A program made the position numbers and the translations under genes. A stretch of 64,000 bases of DNA from Microbacterium sp. 8M (lineage in GTDB: Bacteria > Actinomycetota > Actinomycetes > Actinomycetales > Microbacteriaceae). Where the stretch lies: NCBI RefSeq assembly GCF_902506375.1, contig NZ_LR733284.1, forward strand, positions 624,071-688,070, in the 5' to 3' direction. A model generated the notes under the pieces. That model did no database searches. It was given only the letters and a program-made list of their open reading frames with translations, and was not told the origin of the DNA. Below, one piece after another: positions 6,331 through 14,960 of the stretch (positions within the stretch are counted from its first letter, which is position 1; each line of letters opens with the position of its first letter).

Positions 6331-7787
6331 GCCTGTTCCTGCCGCCGGATCCTGCCCGCGCGGGCGAACCAGGTCACGACGAAGCCGAGCACGAGCGCGA
6401 AGAACACGCCGAGGTTGGCGTAGGCCCATTCGCCGTCCTTGCCGCCGATGAGGCCGAGGAGGTATCCCTGCCAGTTGTTCCACGGGGCTGCCTCGGCGAA
6501 CGTGTTGATCACGAAGCCCCAGCCGATCACCGACGCGACGACGAGCGTGAGGATCGAGACGCCGTCCCACGCGCCGTAGCGGCCGCGAGCGTCGAACAGC
6601 GCCGCCTCGTCGTAGTCCTTCCTGCGGCGCAGGATGTCGGCGATGAGGATCCCGGCCCACGCCGCCATCGGCACGCCGAGAGTGATGAGGAAGGACTGGA
6701 ACGGCCCGAGGAAGTCCTGCGCGAAGAACACGACCACGATGGTGCCGATCGTGAGGATCACGCCGTCGACGGCCGCGGCCGCGGGCCGGGGGATCCGGAT
6801 CCCGAGGCTCAGCAGCGTCAGCCCCGAGGAGTAGATGCCCAGCACGGCGCCGGAGACGAGGGTGAGGATCGCCACGATGAGGAACGGGAACAGCGCCCAG
6901 GCCGGCAGCAGCGTCGCGAGCGCGCCGATCGGGTCGGCGGCGACCGCCGCGCTCAGCTTGTCGTCCGAGCCGGCGAGCAGGAGACCGAAGAAGACCAGGA
7001 CGATGGGGGCGACGGATCCGCCGATCGTGTTCCAGGCCACGATCTGCGTGTCGGAGGCGGTGCGCTTCTGATAGCGGGACCAGTCGGCGGCGATGTTGAT
7101 CCAGCCGAGCCCGAAGCCGGTCATGACCATGACGAGGGCGCCGATCGTCTGCGCGAGGGTGCCGTCGGGGCGCGCGAACGCCTTCGTCCAGTCGATGCTG
7201 TTCACGGTGAGGATGAGGAACAGCACCGTGAACGCGCCGGTGAGCCAGGTGAGCACCGACTGCAGCCTCATGATCGTGTGGTAGCCGAGCACCGAGGCGC
7301 CCACGATGAGTGCGGCGACGAGCACCGTGGCGATGAGGTGCACCGCGACGTCGCCGCCGGCGTCCACCCACCCCAGCGCGTGCAGCACCGTCGTGGTGGC
7401 GAGGACGGCGGTGATCGTCAGCGACGTCTCCCAGCCGATCGAGGTCAGCCACGAGACGATGCCGGGGATCTTCTGCCCCCGCACGCCGAACGCGGCGCGG
7501 GAGAGCACCATCGTCGGTGCGGATCCGCGCTTGCCCGCGATCGCGATGAGCCCGCAGAGGGCGAACGACACCACGATGCCGATGATGGCGACGACCGTCG
7601 CCTGCCAGAGCGAGATCCCGAAGCCGAGCAGGAAGGATCCGTACGACATCCCGAACACCGAGACGTTGGCTGCGAACCAGGGCCAGAACAGGTCGCGGGG
7701 GCGTGCCGTGCGCTCGGACTCGGGGATGATCTCGATCCCGTTGCGCTCGATCAGCGCGGGAGCTGCGGTGCTGCTTTCGGGTGACAT
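6327..7787 (-). CDS. NCS1-family cytosine/purine-type permease
   Basis: 486 residues with about 12 hydrophobic helices. The family region near the N-terminus (RPRDLFWPWFAANVSVFGMSYG) and GFGLGWINIAADWSRY in the middle match NCS1 transporters, which carry nucleobases, hydantoins, allantoin and similar compounds into the cell with H+ or Na+. ATG 7787 is chosen over the longer frame because GGAGG lies five bases upstream. It is translationally coupled to the isochorismatase-type hydrolase through GTGA, so transporter and hydrolase probably serve one substrate. Confidence 0.88.
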   Translation of the reverse strand: MSPESSTAAPALIERNGIEIIPESERTARPRDLFWPWFAANVSVFGMSYGSFLLGFGISLWQATVVAIIGIVVSFALCGLIAIAGKRGSAPTMVLSRAAFGVRGQKIPGIVSWLTSIGWETSLTITAVLATTTVLHALGWVDAGGDVAVHLIATVLVAALIVGASVLGYHTIMRLQSVLTWLTGAFTVLFLILTVNSIDWTKAFARPDGTLAQTIGALVMVMTGFGLGWINIAADWSRYQKRTASDTQIVAWNTIGGSVAPIVLVFFGLLLAGSDDKLSAAVAADPIGALATLLPAWALFPFLIVAILTLVSGAVLGIYSSGLTLLSLGIRIPRPAAAAVDGVILTIGTIVVVFFAQDFLGPFQSFLITLGVPMAAWAGILIADILRRRKDYDEAALFDARGRYGAWDGVSILTLVVASVIGWGFVINTFAEAAPWNNWQGYLLGLIGGKDGEWAYANLGVFFALVLGFVVTWFARAGRIRRQEQA

Positions 7788-7930
7788 GCTGCCTCCGGGT
7801 GAAGCCGCGGTCGTCGCGGATTGCTCCCATCCTGGCACTGCGGACGCCCTTGGTCGCGGAAGCAGTGGTCCGGTACGATATCGCCGACCCGTTGATCCGG
7901 CGCGGCATTCTGCTCGTCGCCGGGCGCCCG

Positions 7931-7936
7931 TAGGCT
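7931..7936 (+). promoter_or_regulatory. -10 hexamer TAGGCT of the decarboxylase gene
   Basis: TAGGCT lies 21 bases before the ATG at 7958; AAGGA at 7949-7953 serves as the ribosome binding site. The gap to the divergent permease start at 7787 is about 170 bases. Confidence 0.45.
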
Positions 7937-7957
7937 TCCGGGTCGGAAGGATCCTTC

Positions 7958-9331
7958 ATGGACGCCGCGCGCATGCATGCCGCCTCGCCCGAATCCGCCG
8001 CGATCGTCGACGCCGTGCTCGACTACTCCCGTCGGCGGATGCTCGCCACCGATGTGCCGCTGGACAAGCCGCAGCCCGAAGCGGAGCTGCGCCGTCTCGT
8101 CGGCACGACCATCACCGACCAGGGCCTCGGCGCGCAGCGCGCGCTGAGCGTGTTCGAGCACATCCTGGCCCCGGCCTGCCTCACCACGAGCCACCCGAAC
8201 TACCTGTCGTTCATCCCGAACGCGCCCACCGTGGCCGCCATGGCGTTCGACCTCGTCGTCTCCGCCTCCGGCCTCTACGGCGGAAGCTGGCTCGAGGGAG
8301 CCGGCGCCGTGCACGCCGAGAACGAGGTGCTCGCCTTCCTCGCCGCCGAGTTCGGGCTGCCCGCCACCGCCGGCGGCGTGTTCGTGCAGGGCGGCACGAT
8401 CGGCAACCTGTCCGCGCTCGCCGCGGCGCGTGAGACCGCGAAGGAGCGGCTGCTCGCCGCCGGCCGCGAGCTGCCGCCGCGCTGGAAGCTCATCTGCAGC
8501 CTGGAGGCGCACTCCTCGAACAAGTCCGCCGCGAAGATCATGGACGTCGACGTCGTGGCCGTCCCCGCGGGGGACGACGGCGTGCTGCGTGCGGACGCCG
8601 TGCGCGCCGCGCTCGAGGAGCACGGCGACGCCGCGTTCGCGGTCGTCGCGACGGCCGGATCCACGAACTTCGGCATCCTCGACGACATCGCCGGCATCGC
8701 CGCGCTCAAGGACGAGTTCGACTTCTGGCTGCACGTCGACGGCGCCTACGGGCTCACCGCGATGCTCGCACCCGAGGCGCGGGACTGGTTCTCCGGCGTC
8801 GAGCGCGCCGACTCGCTCGTCGTGGATCCGCACAAGTGGCTGTTCGCGCCGTTCGACTGCTGCGCGCTGCTGTACCGCGACCCGGAGACCGGTCGCCGTG
8901 CGCACACCCAGCACGCCGAGTACCTGGACACCCTCACCGACACGGACGAGTTCAGCCCCTCAGACTACTCGATCCAGCTCACCCGGCGCCCCCGCGGGCT
9001 GCCGTTGTGGTTCTCGCTGGCCACCTACGGTGTGGACGCTTACCGCGCCGCCGTCAGCGAGACCCTGGCGCTGACCCGCCGGATCGCGGACGAGATCTCC
9101 TCGCGTCCGGAGCTGCGGCTCGTGCGCGATCCGCAGCTCTCGGTGGTCGTGTTCGAGCGCGAGGGCTGGGAGCGCGCCGACTACGACCGCTGGTCGGACG
9201 AACTGCTCGAGACGCAGCGCGCCCTGGTGGTGCCGAGCTCGCACGCCGGCCGGGTGAACACGCGGTTCGCGATCCTCAACCCGCTCACCACATTCGAGGA
9301 CCTCGTCGGGATCCTCGACACGATGCGCTGA
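7958..9331 (+). CDS. PLP-dependent group II decarboxylase
   Basis: 457 residues. Typical landmarks of the glutamate/aromatic/diaminobutyrate decarboxylase family are seen: TTSHPNYLSFIP, VFVQGGTIGNLSAL, VATAGSTNFGILDDI, HVDGAYGL and the cofactor-binding DPHKWLFAPFDC with the Schiff-base Lys. It removes the alpha-carboxyl group of an amino acid to make an amine. The substrate is not fixed by these motifs. It diverges from the permease and ends 20 bases before the M18 peptidase stop. If it makes an amine used by the neighbouring deiminase, the region would be a polyamine or guanidino pathway, but this is inference. Confidence 0.85.
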   Translation: MDAARMHAASPESAAIVDAVLDYSRRRMLATDVPLDKPQPEAELRRLVGTTITDQGLGAQRALSVFEHILAPACLTTSHPNYLSFIPNAPTVAAMAFDLVVSASGLYGGSWLEGAGAVHAENEVLAFLAAEFGLPATAGGVFVQGGTIGNLSALAAARETAKERLLAAGRELPPRWKLICSLEAHSSNKSAAKIMDVDVVAVPAGDDGVLRADAVRAALEEHGDAAFAVVATAGSTNFGILDDIAGIAALKDEFDFWLHVDGAYGLTAMLAPEARDWFSGVERADSLVVDPHKWLFAPFDCCALLYRDPETGRRAHTQHAEYLDTLTDTDEFSPSDYSIQLTRRPRGLPLWFSLATYGVDAYRAAVSETLALTRRIADEISSRPELRLVRDPQLSVVVFEREGWERADYDRWSDELLETQRALVVPSSHAGRVNTRFAILNPLTTFEDLVGILDTMR

Positions 9332-9351
9332 TCGTTCGCGTCCGGCTGGGC

Positions 9352-10659
9352 TCAGCCGGCGAAGAACGCCCTCGCCACGGCCGTGAGGTCGTGCAGGTCG
9401 CTCACGCCGGCGAGCTCGCGGGCGGAGTGCATCGACAGGATCGGGATCCCCACGTCGACCGTGCGGATCCCGAGCCGGGTGGCGGTGATCGGGCCGATCG
9501 TGGAGCCGCAGGGCACGTCGTTGTTCGACACGAACTCCTGCGTCACCACGCCCGCGGCGTCGCACCAGCGGTGCCAGGCGGCCGCGCCCACGGCGTCGGT
9601 GGCGTAGCGCTGGTTGGCGTTGATCTTGAGGATCGGACCGGATCCGAGCACGGGCTGCACCACCGGGTCGTGCCTGCCGGCGTAGTTCGGGTGCACCGAG
9701 TGCCCGACGTCGCTGGACAGGCACCACGACGCGGCGTACGCACGGTGCACGTCGACCGCGTCGGCGTTGAGGCCCGCGTAGATGCGCTCGAGCACGTCCT
9801 CCAGGATGGGGCCGGCCGCGCCGGAGCGGGAACCGGATCCCAGCTCCTCGTGGTCGAAGGCGGCGAGCACGGCGATCGCCTGCGGGTCGCCGTGCGCGGC
9901 GACCTCGCCGAGCGCCACGACGCCGGCGTGCACGGAGGCGAGGTCGTCGAGGCGGCCGCTCGCGAAGAAGGCGTCGTCCTTGCCGAACACCGCACCCCGC
10001 GCGCTGTCGGCGATGACCACGTCGAAGCCGCGGATCTCGAGCGGATCCACGCCGGCGGCGCCCGCCAGCTCGCCGAGGATGTCGGCCGATTCGGGGTCGC
10101 CGAGACCCCAGACGGGCTGCGTCTCGACCTGCTTGTCCAGGGCGAGGCCGTTGTTGACGCCGCGGTCGAGGTGGATCGCGAGCTGCGGCAGCCGCAGCAG
10201 CGGTCCGGTCGCGGCGAGCACGACGCGTCCATCGGCCAGCGCGAGCCGGCCGCCCAGGCGCAGTTCGCGGTCGAGCCACGAGTTCAGCAGCGGGCCGCCG
10301 TACACCTCGACGCCCGCCTGCAGCCAGCCGCGGGATCCGGTGGTCGGGCGCGGCTTGAGCTTGAAGCCGGGGGAGTCGGTGTGGGCGCCGAGCACGTTCA
10401 CGGGCGTCGTGGCGGTCGCTCCGGCAGGCACGATCCAGGCGATCGCGGCGCCGTCGCGCACGATGACGAACCGGCCTCCCGGCTGCGCCGGCCAGGCTTC
10501 GGACTCGTCCAGGCGCGTGAAGCCCTGCTCCTCGAGGCGCCGGGCGACCTCCTCGGCCGCGTGGTAGCTGGACGGTGAGGCGGCGACGAAGTCGGCGAGG
10601 TCCTCGACGTGGGCGCGGGCGGAGGCGGCGTGGGAGCGGGCGGAGGCGGCGTGGGACAT
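9352..10659 (-). CDS. M18-family aminopeptidase
   Basis: 435 residues. Dinuclear metal ligands of the M18 family are in place: H93 and D95 in GAHTDSPG, D in GRLDDLAS, E in FDHEELGS, and H in the C-terminal SMHSARELAG. It should be a cytosolic, dodecameric aminopeptidase that prefers acidic or neutral N-terminal residues. The N-terminus carries a duplicated SHAASAR, the product of a 21-bp tandem repeat (10609-10650). ATG 10659 is preceded by GGAAGGATCCTG, giving a good site. It converges with the decarboxylase and diverges from helR. Confidence 0.92.
   Translation of the reverse strand: MSHAASARSHAASARAHVEDLADFVAASPSSYHAAEEVARRLEEQGFTRLDESEAWPAQPGGRFVIVRDGAAIAWIVPAGATATTPVNVLGAHTDSPGFKLKPRPTTGSRGWLQAGVEVYGGPLLNSWLDRELRLGGRLALADGRVVLAATGPLLRLPQLAIHLDRGVNNGLALDKQVETQPVWGLGDPESADILGELAGAAGVDPLEIRGFDVVIADSARGAVFGKDDAFFASGRLDDLASVHAGVVALGEVAAHGDPQAIAVLAAFDHEELGSGSRSGAAGPILEDVLERIYAGLNADAVDVHRAYAASWCLSSDVGHSVHPNYAGRHDPVVQPVLGSGPILKINANQRYATDAVGAAAWHRWCDAAGVVTQEFVSNNDVPCGSTIGPITATRLGIRTVDVGIPILSMHSARELAGVSDLHDLTAVARAFFAG
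10609..10650. repeat. 21-bp tandem repeat in the M18 N-terminus
   Basis: Two copies of GTGGGCGCGGGCGGAGG plus CGGC (10609-10629 and 10630-10650) differ at one base. They encode the repeated SHAASAR at the protein start, a site likely to change copy number between strains. Confidence 0.8.
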
Positions 10660-10757
10660 CAGGATCCTTCCGAGGCGAGGCGCGACCGTCCAGGCGGTGC
10701 AGCAGCACCTTCGATCGTAGCCGCGCGGCCCATGACCCGAGACGGCCCTCCCCGGCG

Positions 10758-10815
10758 CTCAGGTCGCGATTTCTGCTCTTCCGACGGCCGTTTTGGCGCC
10801 GAAAGTGCGACCTGA
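10758..10815. repeat. 58-bp inverted-end repeat, family A copy 2
   Basis: CTCAGGTCGC (10758-10767) and GCGACCTGA (10807-10815) bound a sequence almost identical to the copy at 5633-5691. Here it sits between divergent genes, so it is not simply a terminator. Confidence 0.85.
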
Positions 10816-10887
10816 ACGGGGGTGGCATGGCGAAGGGAGCGGGTCCTGGCGGACCGCTCCCTGCACTTCCAGGATACCGGAGGGGGT

Positions 10888-10907
10888 GGGGCTTGCGGCA
10901 AGGCCCC
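10888..10907. promoter_or_regulatory. Rifamycin-associated element (RAE)
   Basis: GGGGCTTGCGGCAAGGCCCC, an inverted repeat matching the rifamycin-associated element known upstream of rifamycin-inactivating genes and helR in actinobacteria. It lies 46 bases before the GTG of the helR gene. It is expected to give rifamycin-inducible transcription; the factor that acts on it is not in this window. Confidence 0.9.
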
Positions 10908-10953
10908 CCTGCCGGGGCAGACTGGGTGGCTTCGCCCAGGAACCGGAGGATCT

Positions 10954-13320
10954 GTGCGCCCTGAAATCCGCCCCGAAACCCACTCTCAAGCCCACTCCGA
11001 AACCCGCTCTGAAGCCCACTCCCAGATCAGCGCCGAGACCGGCATGTCGGCCGGTCCGGCCGATGCCGCCGCCCCGTCGACGGCTGCGCCCCGCGCGTCG
11101 GTGTTCGCACTCCCGCCCGCTCTCGCCCGCAAGGCCGCCCCCGCGCTCATCGCCGCAGACGACGCCCACCTCGCCGCCGTGCGCGATCGCCTCGCCGAGG
11201 AGATCGCCGCCCTCGAGGAGCGGCTCACCCGTCTGCGCTCGGTCCACGCCCGCCTCGGGCAGGAGGCGCTGGACCGCGACCTGGAGATCCACCGCTCGAC
11301 CTCCCGCCTGCAGCTGCTGCGGCGGTTCGGGGTGGACCTGTGCCTCGGCCGCATGGTGGTCGCGACGGCGACCGGCACGGAGACGGTGTACATCGGCCGC
11401 ATCGGCCTGTCGGATGCGACCGGGCGCCGGCTGCTCGTCGACTGGCGCGCGCCCGCGGCAGAGCCGTTCTTCGCGGCGACCCACGCGGATCCTGCAGGCC
11501 TGGTGAGCCGGCGCCGTTACCGCTGGTCGTCGGGTCCGGGGAACGAGCGCCGGATCACCGACTACTGGGATGAGGTGTTCGACGCCGCCGCGTACGCGCA
11601 GGCGGGGCTCGACGACACCGCCGCGCTCGACGACCAGTCCGCGTTCATCGCAAGCCTCGGAGCCTCGCGCTCACCGCGGATGCGGGATGTGCTCGGCACC
11701 ATCCAGGCCGACCAGGACGCGATCATCCGCGCCTCGTCGCGAGATGCGCTCGTCGTCGACGGCGGTCCCGGAACCGGGAAGACCGTCGTCGCGCTGCATC
11801 GCGCCGCTTACCTCATGCACGCCGAGCAGCGGCTCAGCCACGGCGGGATCCTGTTCGTCGGCCCGCACCGGCCCTATCTGGCGTACGTGGAGGACGTCCT
11901 GCCGAGCCTCGGCGAGGACAGCGTGCAGGTGTGCACCCTGCCCGACCTCGTGCGGGAGGGACGCGCTGGCGACCGCATGCCGGAGGAGCGGGATCCGCTC
12001 GCCCTCGCGCTGAAGTCGGGTGCGCGCCTGCTCGATGCGGTCACCGCCGCCGTGCGCTATCACGAGCACGCGCCGGTCGAGCCGCTGCTCGTCGAGACGC
12101 CGTGGCGCGACGTGATCGTCGAGCCCTCCGCGTGGACCGAGGCGTTCGACGCCCCTGCGCCCGGCACGCCGCACAACGACGCCCGCGACGAGGTGTGGGA
12201 GGCGCTGATCGGTGTGCTCGTGGAGGAGAACGCCGACGAGGACGTGCCCCCGCGGCAGCTCGACCGGGCGCTGCGGCAGAGCACGGTGCTGCAGCGCGCC
12301 TTCGTGGCCGCCTGGCCGGTGCTGGATCCGGCCGGCGTCGTCGCCGACCTGTGGGCGACCCCCGCCTATCTGCGCATCTGCGCGCCGTGGCTCGGCGATC
12401 AGGAGCGGGCCGCGCTGCGGCGCTCTTCGGAGGACGGGGCGGATCCGCGCGCGTGGACCCGGCAGGACCTGCCGATCCTCGACGCGGCGCGTGCCCTCAT
12501 CGGCGACCCGGAGGGCTCCCGCCAGCGCCGGCGGCGAGAGGCGGTCACCGCGGAGGAGCGCGAGTACCGCGAGCGGGTGCTCGACGAGCTGCTCGCCGCC
12601 GACGACGACAAGGAGAGCGCGATCACCGGGTTCTTCTTCGGCGACGACAGTGCGGGGGTGCGCGAGATGCTCCTCGACGAGGATGCGCTTCCGCGCAAGG
12701 ATCCGGACGTGCTGGCGGGCCCGTTCGCGCACGTGATCGTGGACGAGGCGCAGGAGCTCAGCGATGCGGAATGGGCGATGCTGCTGCGTCGGGTGCCCTC
12801 GCACAGCCTGACGATCGTCGGCGACCGTGCGCAGGCCAGGCGCGGCTTCGGCGAGACCTGGGCCGACCGGCTCGGGCGAGTGGGCCTGCGACGCATCGAG
12901 CACGCGTCGCTGCGCATCAACTACCGCACACCTGAGGAGGTCATGGCGGTCGCCGAGCCCGTGATCCGCGCCGCGCTGCCCGATGCCAACGTGCCCGTCT
13001 CGGTGCGCTCCAGCGGCATCCCGGTGCGATACGGGACCCCTGCAGACCGCGATCGGATCCTCGCCGACTGGCTCGCCCGGCACGAGGAGGGGATCGCCTG
13101 CGTGATCGGCGACGACCGTCCGTATCCGGATACCCAGGGCAGGGCGGGTCAGCGGGTGCGGCTGCGCACCCCGGTGACGGCGAAGGGGCTCGAGTTCGAC
13201 CTCGTCGTGCTCGTGGATCCGGAGCGCTTCGGCGACGGCATCGAGGGGGCCGTGGACCGCTACGTGTCCATGACCCGCGCGACCCAGGAGCTCGTCGTGC
13301 TGACGTCGGAGGTCCGCTGA
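10954..13320 (+). CDS. helR: HelR, RNA polymerase-recycling ATPase (HelD-like helicase)
   Basis: 788 residues. An N-terminal coiled coil (about residues 60-110, LAEEIAALEERLTRLRSVHARL) precedes a UvrD/Rep-like ATPase: Walker A GGPGTGKTVVALHRAAYL near residue 270, Walker B VIVDEAQELS near residue 595, and C-terminal TAKGLEFDLVVLVDPE and VSMTRATQELVVLTS. HelD-type proteins pull RNA polymerase off stalled complexes; actinobacterial HelR also displaces rifampicin from the enzyme. GTG 10954 follows GGAGG by four bases. Upstream in-frame codons run back through the RAE and are not coding. The first 35 residues are a low-complexity stretch of ETxSEAHSQ-like units. Confidence 0.93.
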   Translation: MRPEIRPETHSQAHSETRSEAHSQISAETGMSAGPADAAAPSTAAPRASVFALPPALARKAAPALIAADDAHLAAVRDRLAEEIAALEERLTRLRSVHARLGQEALDRDLEIHRSTSRLQLLRRFGVDLCLGRMVVATATGTETVYIGRIGLSDATGRRLLVDWRAPAAEPFFAATHADPAGLVSRRRYRWSSGPGNERRITDYWDEVFDAAAYAQAGLDDTAALDDQSAFIASLGASRSPRMRDVLGTIQADQDAIIRASSRDALVVDGGPGTGKTVVALHRAAYLMHAEQRLSHGGILFVGPHRPYLAYVEDVLPSLGEDSVQVCTLPDLVREGRAGDRMPEERDPLALALKSGARLLDAVTAAVRYHEHAPVEPLLVETPWRDVIVEPSAWTEAFDAPAPGTPHNDARDEVWEALIGVLVEENADEDVPPRQLDRALRQSTVLQRAFVAAWPVLDPAGVVADLWATPAYLRICAPWLGDQERAALRRSSEDGADPRAWTRQDLPILDAARALIGDPEGSRQRRRREAVTAEEREYRERVLDELLAADDDKESAITGFFFGDDSAGVREMLLDEDALPRKDPDVLAGPFAHVIVDEAQELSDAEWAMLLRRVPSHSLTIVGDRAQARRGFGETWADRLGRVGLRRIEHASLRINYRTPEEVMAVAEPVIRAALPDANVPVSVRSSGIPVRYGTPADRDRILADWLARHEEGIACVIGDDRPYPDTQGRAGQRVRLRTPVTAKGLEFDLVVLVDPERFGDGIEGAVDRYVSMTRATQELVVLTSEVR

Positions 13321-13324
13321 ACGT

Positions 13325-13491
13325 CCTTCGTCTCGCTGCGCTCGCTCAGAAACCGGGAGCGGTCGGTCCCTGAGCGAGGAGCGTCCCGGTCCCTGAGCGA
13401 GGAGCGCAGCGACGAGACGAAGGGCGCTGCGCTCGCGCAGGAACCAGGAGACGAAGGGCGCCGCGCTCGCGCAGGAACCACGAGACGAAAG
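13325..13491. repeat. Dispersed and tandem repeat cluster
   Basis: CCTTCGTCTCGCTGCGCTCG plus CTCAG (13325-13349) recurs inverted as CTGAGCGAGGAGCGCAGC plus GACGAGACGAAGG (13393-13423). A tandem block of period 34 (units beginning GAGACGAAGGGCG at 13414 and 13448, partial at 13482) follows. It fills the space between the convergent helR and regulator genes. Related modules occur at 6242-6316. Confidence 0.8.
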
Positions 13492-13497
13492 CCCGCG

Positions 13498-14514
13498 TCA
13501 GAGCGTGGCGCCCACCAGCGCCTCGCCGAGCGGGGTGCGCAGGTGCATCATCCGGGCGCCGTCGCGGGTGCTGACCACCAGGCCGGCATCGCGCAGCACG
13601 CTGAGGTGGTGGGAGGCGGTGGACAGGGCGATCCCCGCCTCCTCCGCCACGCGGGAGGTGGTGCGCGGCACGTGTGCGGAGAGCAGGATCCCCGCGCGCA
13701 CCGCGCCGATCAGCGCCTCCAGGGCCCGGGCGGGGTCGCCGCCGTCGCCCGCCCATCCCGCCGTCACGCCGCGGGCGGGGTAGAACAGCGTGGGCTGCGC
13801 GGGCGGCTCGGTGATCACCATGCAGCCCCACGACGACATCACCGAGGGCACGAGCACCAGGCCGCTGCCCCGGCAGTCCACGTCCTCGCTGTGCCGGCGC
13901 AGACGCACGCGCACCGAGCCGTCGCCCCAGCTCACCTGAGAGTGGATGCCGGAGGCCATGGCGGCGAGGCCCTCGGTCGCGACGGTGCGCGAGCGCACGG
14001 CGATGTCGGAGCGCAGGATCCGCTCGAGCTGCGGCCAGACCGGGGCCATCGCGGACTCCCACACCTCGGCCCAGGCGTCGGCGATGACCGAGCGCGCCCG
14101 CGCGGGGTGCTCCTGCATGCGGCGCAGCGCGTCCTGTCGCCGACCCGAGGAGCGCACGACCATCTTGTCGAGGTCCACGCGCATGCCCTCGAGGGGCGCC
14201 TCACGCAGCGCCGCGAGCTCGTCGTCGGGCCCGAGGTCCCAGCGCGGGGTCGACGTGAGGAAATCCGGCATGTAGCCGTCCGCGCCGATCACGTGCGCGA
14301 GCACGCCGAAGGCGTCGCGGGGCAGCCGGTCACGGACGCTCTTGAGCCAGCCCCAGGCCAGCGGGTACTGCTCGGGACGCAGCAGCACGCGCACCGCATG
14401 GGCCAGCTCGTGGCCGGGGGAGATGCCGAACCGCACGGCCTGGATGTCGCCGGGGCTGAGCCGGAAGTCCACCCGGTGGTGCTCCCACTCCACGCCCTCC
14501 ATGTTTCGATCCAC
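13498..14514 (-). CDS. ArsR-like winged-helix regulator (DUF5937-type)
   Basis: 338 residues. The C-terminal 55 residues form an ArsR-like winged helix (SRVAEEAGIALSTASHHLSVLRDAGLVVSTRDG). The long N-terminal part is not a known sensor and resembles the DUF5937 group. GTG 14514 is chosen because TAGAGT lies exactly six bases before it, the leaderless pattern of this genome; an ATG four codons on is the alternative. A 20-bp palindrome covers the start and the transcription start site, so autoregulation is likely. It is divergent from the cupin operon, which it probably controls. Confidence 0.75.
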   Translation of the reverse strand: MDRNMEGVEWEHHRVDFRLSPGDIQAVRFGISPGHELAHAVRVLLRPEQYPLAWGWLKSVRDRLPRDAFGVLAHVIGADGYMPDFLTSTPRWDLGPDDELAALREAPLEGMRVDLDKMVVRSSGRRQDALRRMQEHPARARSVIADAWAEVWESAMAPVWPQLERILRSDIAVRSRTVATEGLAAMASGIHSQVSWGDGSVRVRLRRHSEDVDCRGSGLVLVPSVMSSWGCMVITEPPAQPTLFYPARGVTAGWAGDGGDPARALEALIGAVRAGILLSAHVPRTTSRVAEEAGIALSTASHHLSVLRDAGLVVSTRDGARMMHLRTPLGEALVGATL

Positions 14515-14522
14515 ATCGAAAC
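14503..14522. promoter_or_regulatory. Palindromic operator over the regulator start
   Basis: GTTTCGAT, CCAC, ATCGAAAC: perfect 8-bp arms with a 4-base centre. It overlaps the predicted leaderless start of the regulator (GTG at 14514) and adjoins the -10 TAGAGT (14526 to 14521, minus strand), and also sits at the promoter side of the divergent cupin operon. Confidence 0.7.
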
Positions 14523-14581
14523 TCTACGGACCCGACCGCGCGCTCGCGAGAGTGGGATCACCCCACCGAGAGGACCACGAC

Positions 14582-14938
14582 ATGAACACCATCGCACCGG
14601 AGGTCACGGTGATCGCCCCTGAGGACATCCGCCTCGGCACCGGAAACGGCCGCCGCTTCGAAGGCGCCGCGCACGGATCCGGCGTCTCCTACTTCTACGT
14701 CGACAACCAGCCCGGCCAGGGATCGCTGCTGCACTGGCATCCCTACCCGGAGACCTGGGTCGTGCTGGAGGGCGAGGTGGCGTTCACGGTGGGCGATCGC
14801 CTCATCACGGCGACCGCGGGCGACACGGTCACCGGCCCCGCCTTCGTCCCCCATCGGTTCGAGAACGTCGGATCCGGGACCATGCGCCTGATCGGGATCC
14901 ACGCCTCCGCCGTCATCATCCAGACCGTGGTCGAGTGA
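14582..14938 (+). CDS. Cupin-domain protein
   Basis: 118 residues forming one cupin barrel: LLHWHPYPETWVVLEGEVAFTVGD carries the first motif (HxH...E) and GPAFVPHRFENVGSGTMRLIGIH the second. Small cupins bind a metal and act as dioxygenases, isomerases or sensors; the substrate is unknown. ATG 14582 follows GAGAGGA. It heads a small operon with the DUF4287 and DHFR-like genes (gaps of 22 and 64 bases) and is divergent from the ArsR-like regulator. Confidence 0.8.
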   Translation: MNTIAPEVTVIAPEDIRLGTGNGRRFEGAAHGSGVSYFYVDNQPGQGSLLHWHPYPETWVVLEGEVAFTVGDRLITATAGDTVTGPAFVPHRFENVGSGTMRLIGIHASAVIIQTVVE

Positions 14939-14960
14939 CCACCACCCCGAGGAGCAGAAC

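Noticed and set aside
10822..10953. In-frame extension of helR upstream of GTG 10954
   Set aside because: It would translate through the RAE, which must be upstream of transcription, and GGAGG sits right before GTG 10954.
13325..13491. Tandem 34-bp units considered as a CRISPR array
   Set aside because: Only two full units and a partial one, with no spacers between repeats; they belong to the dispersed repeat cluster.
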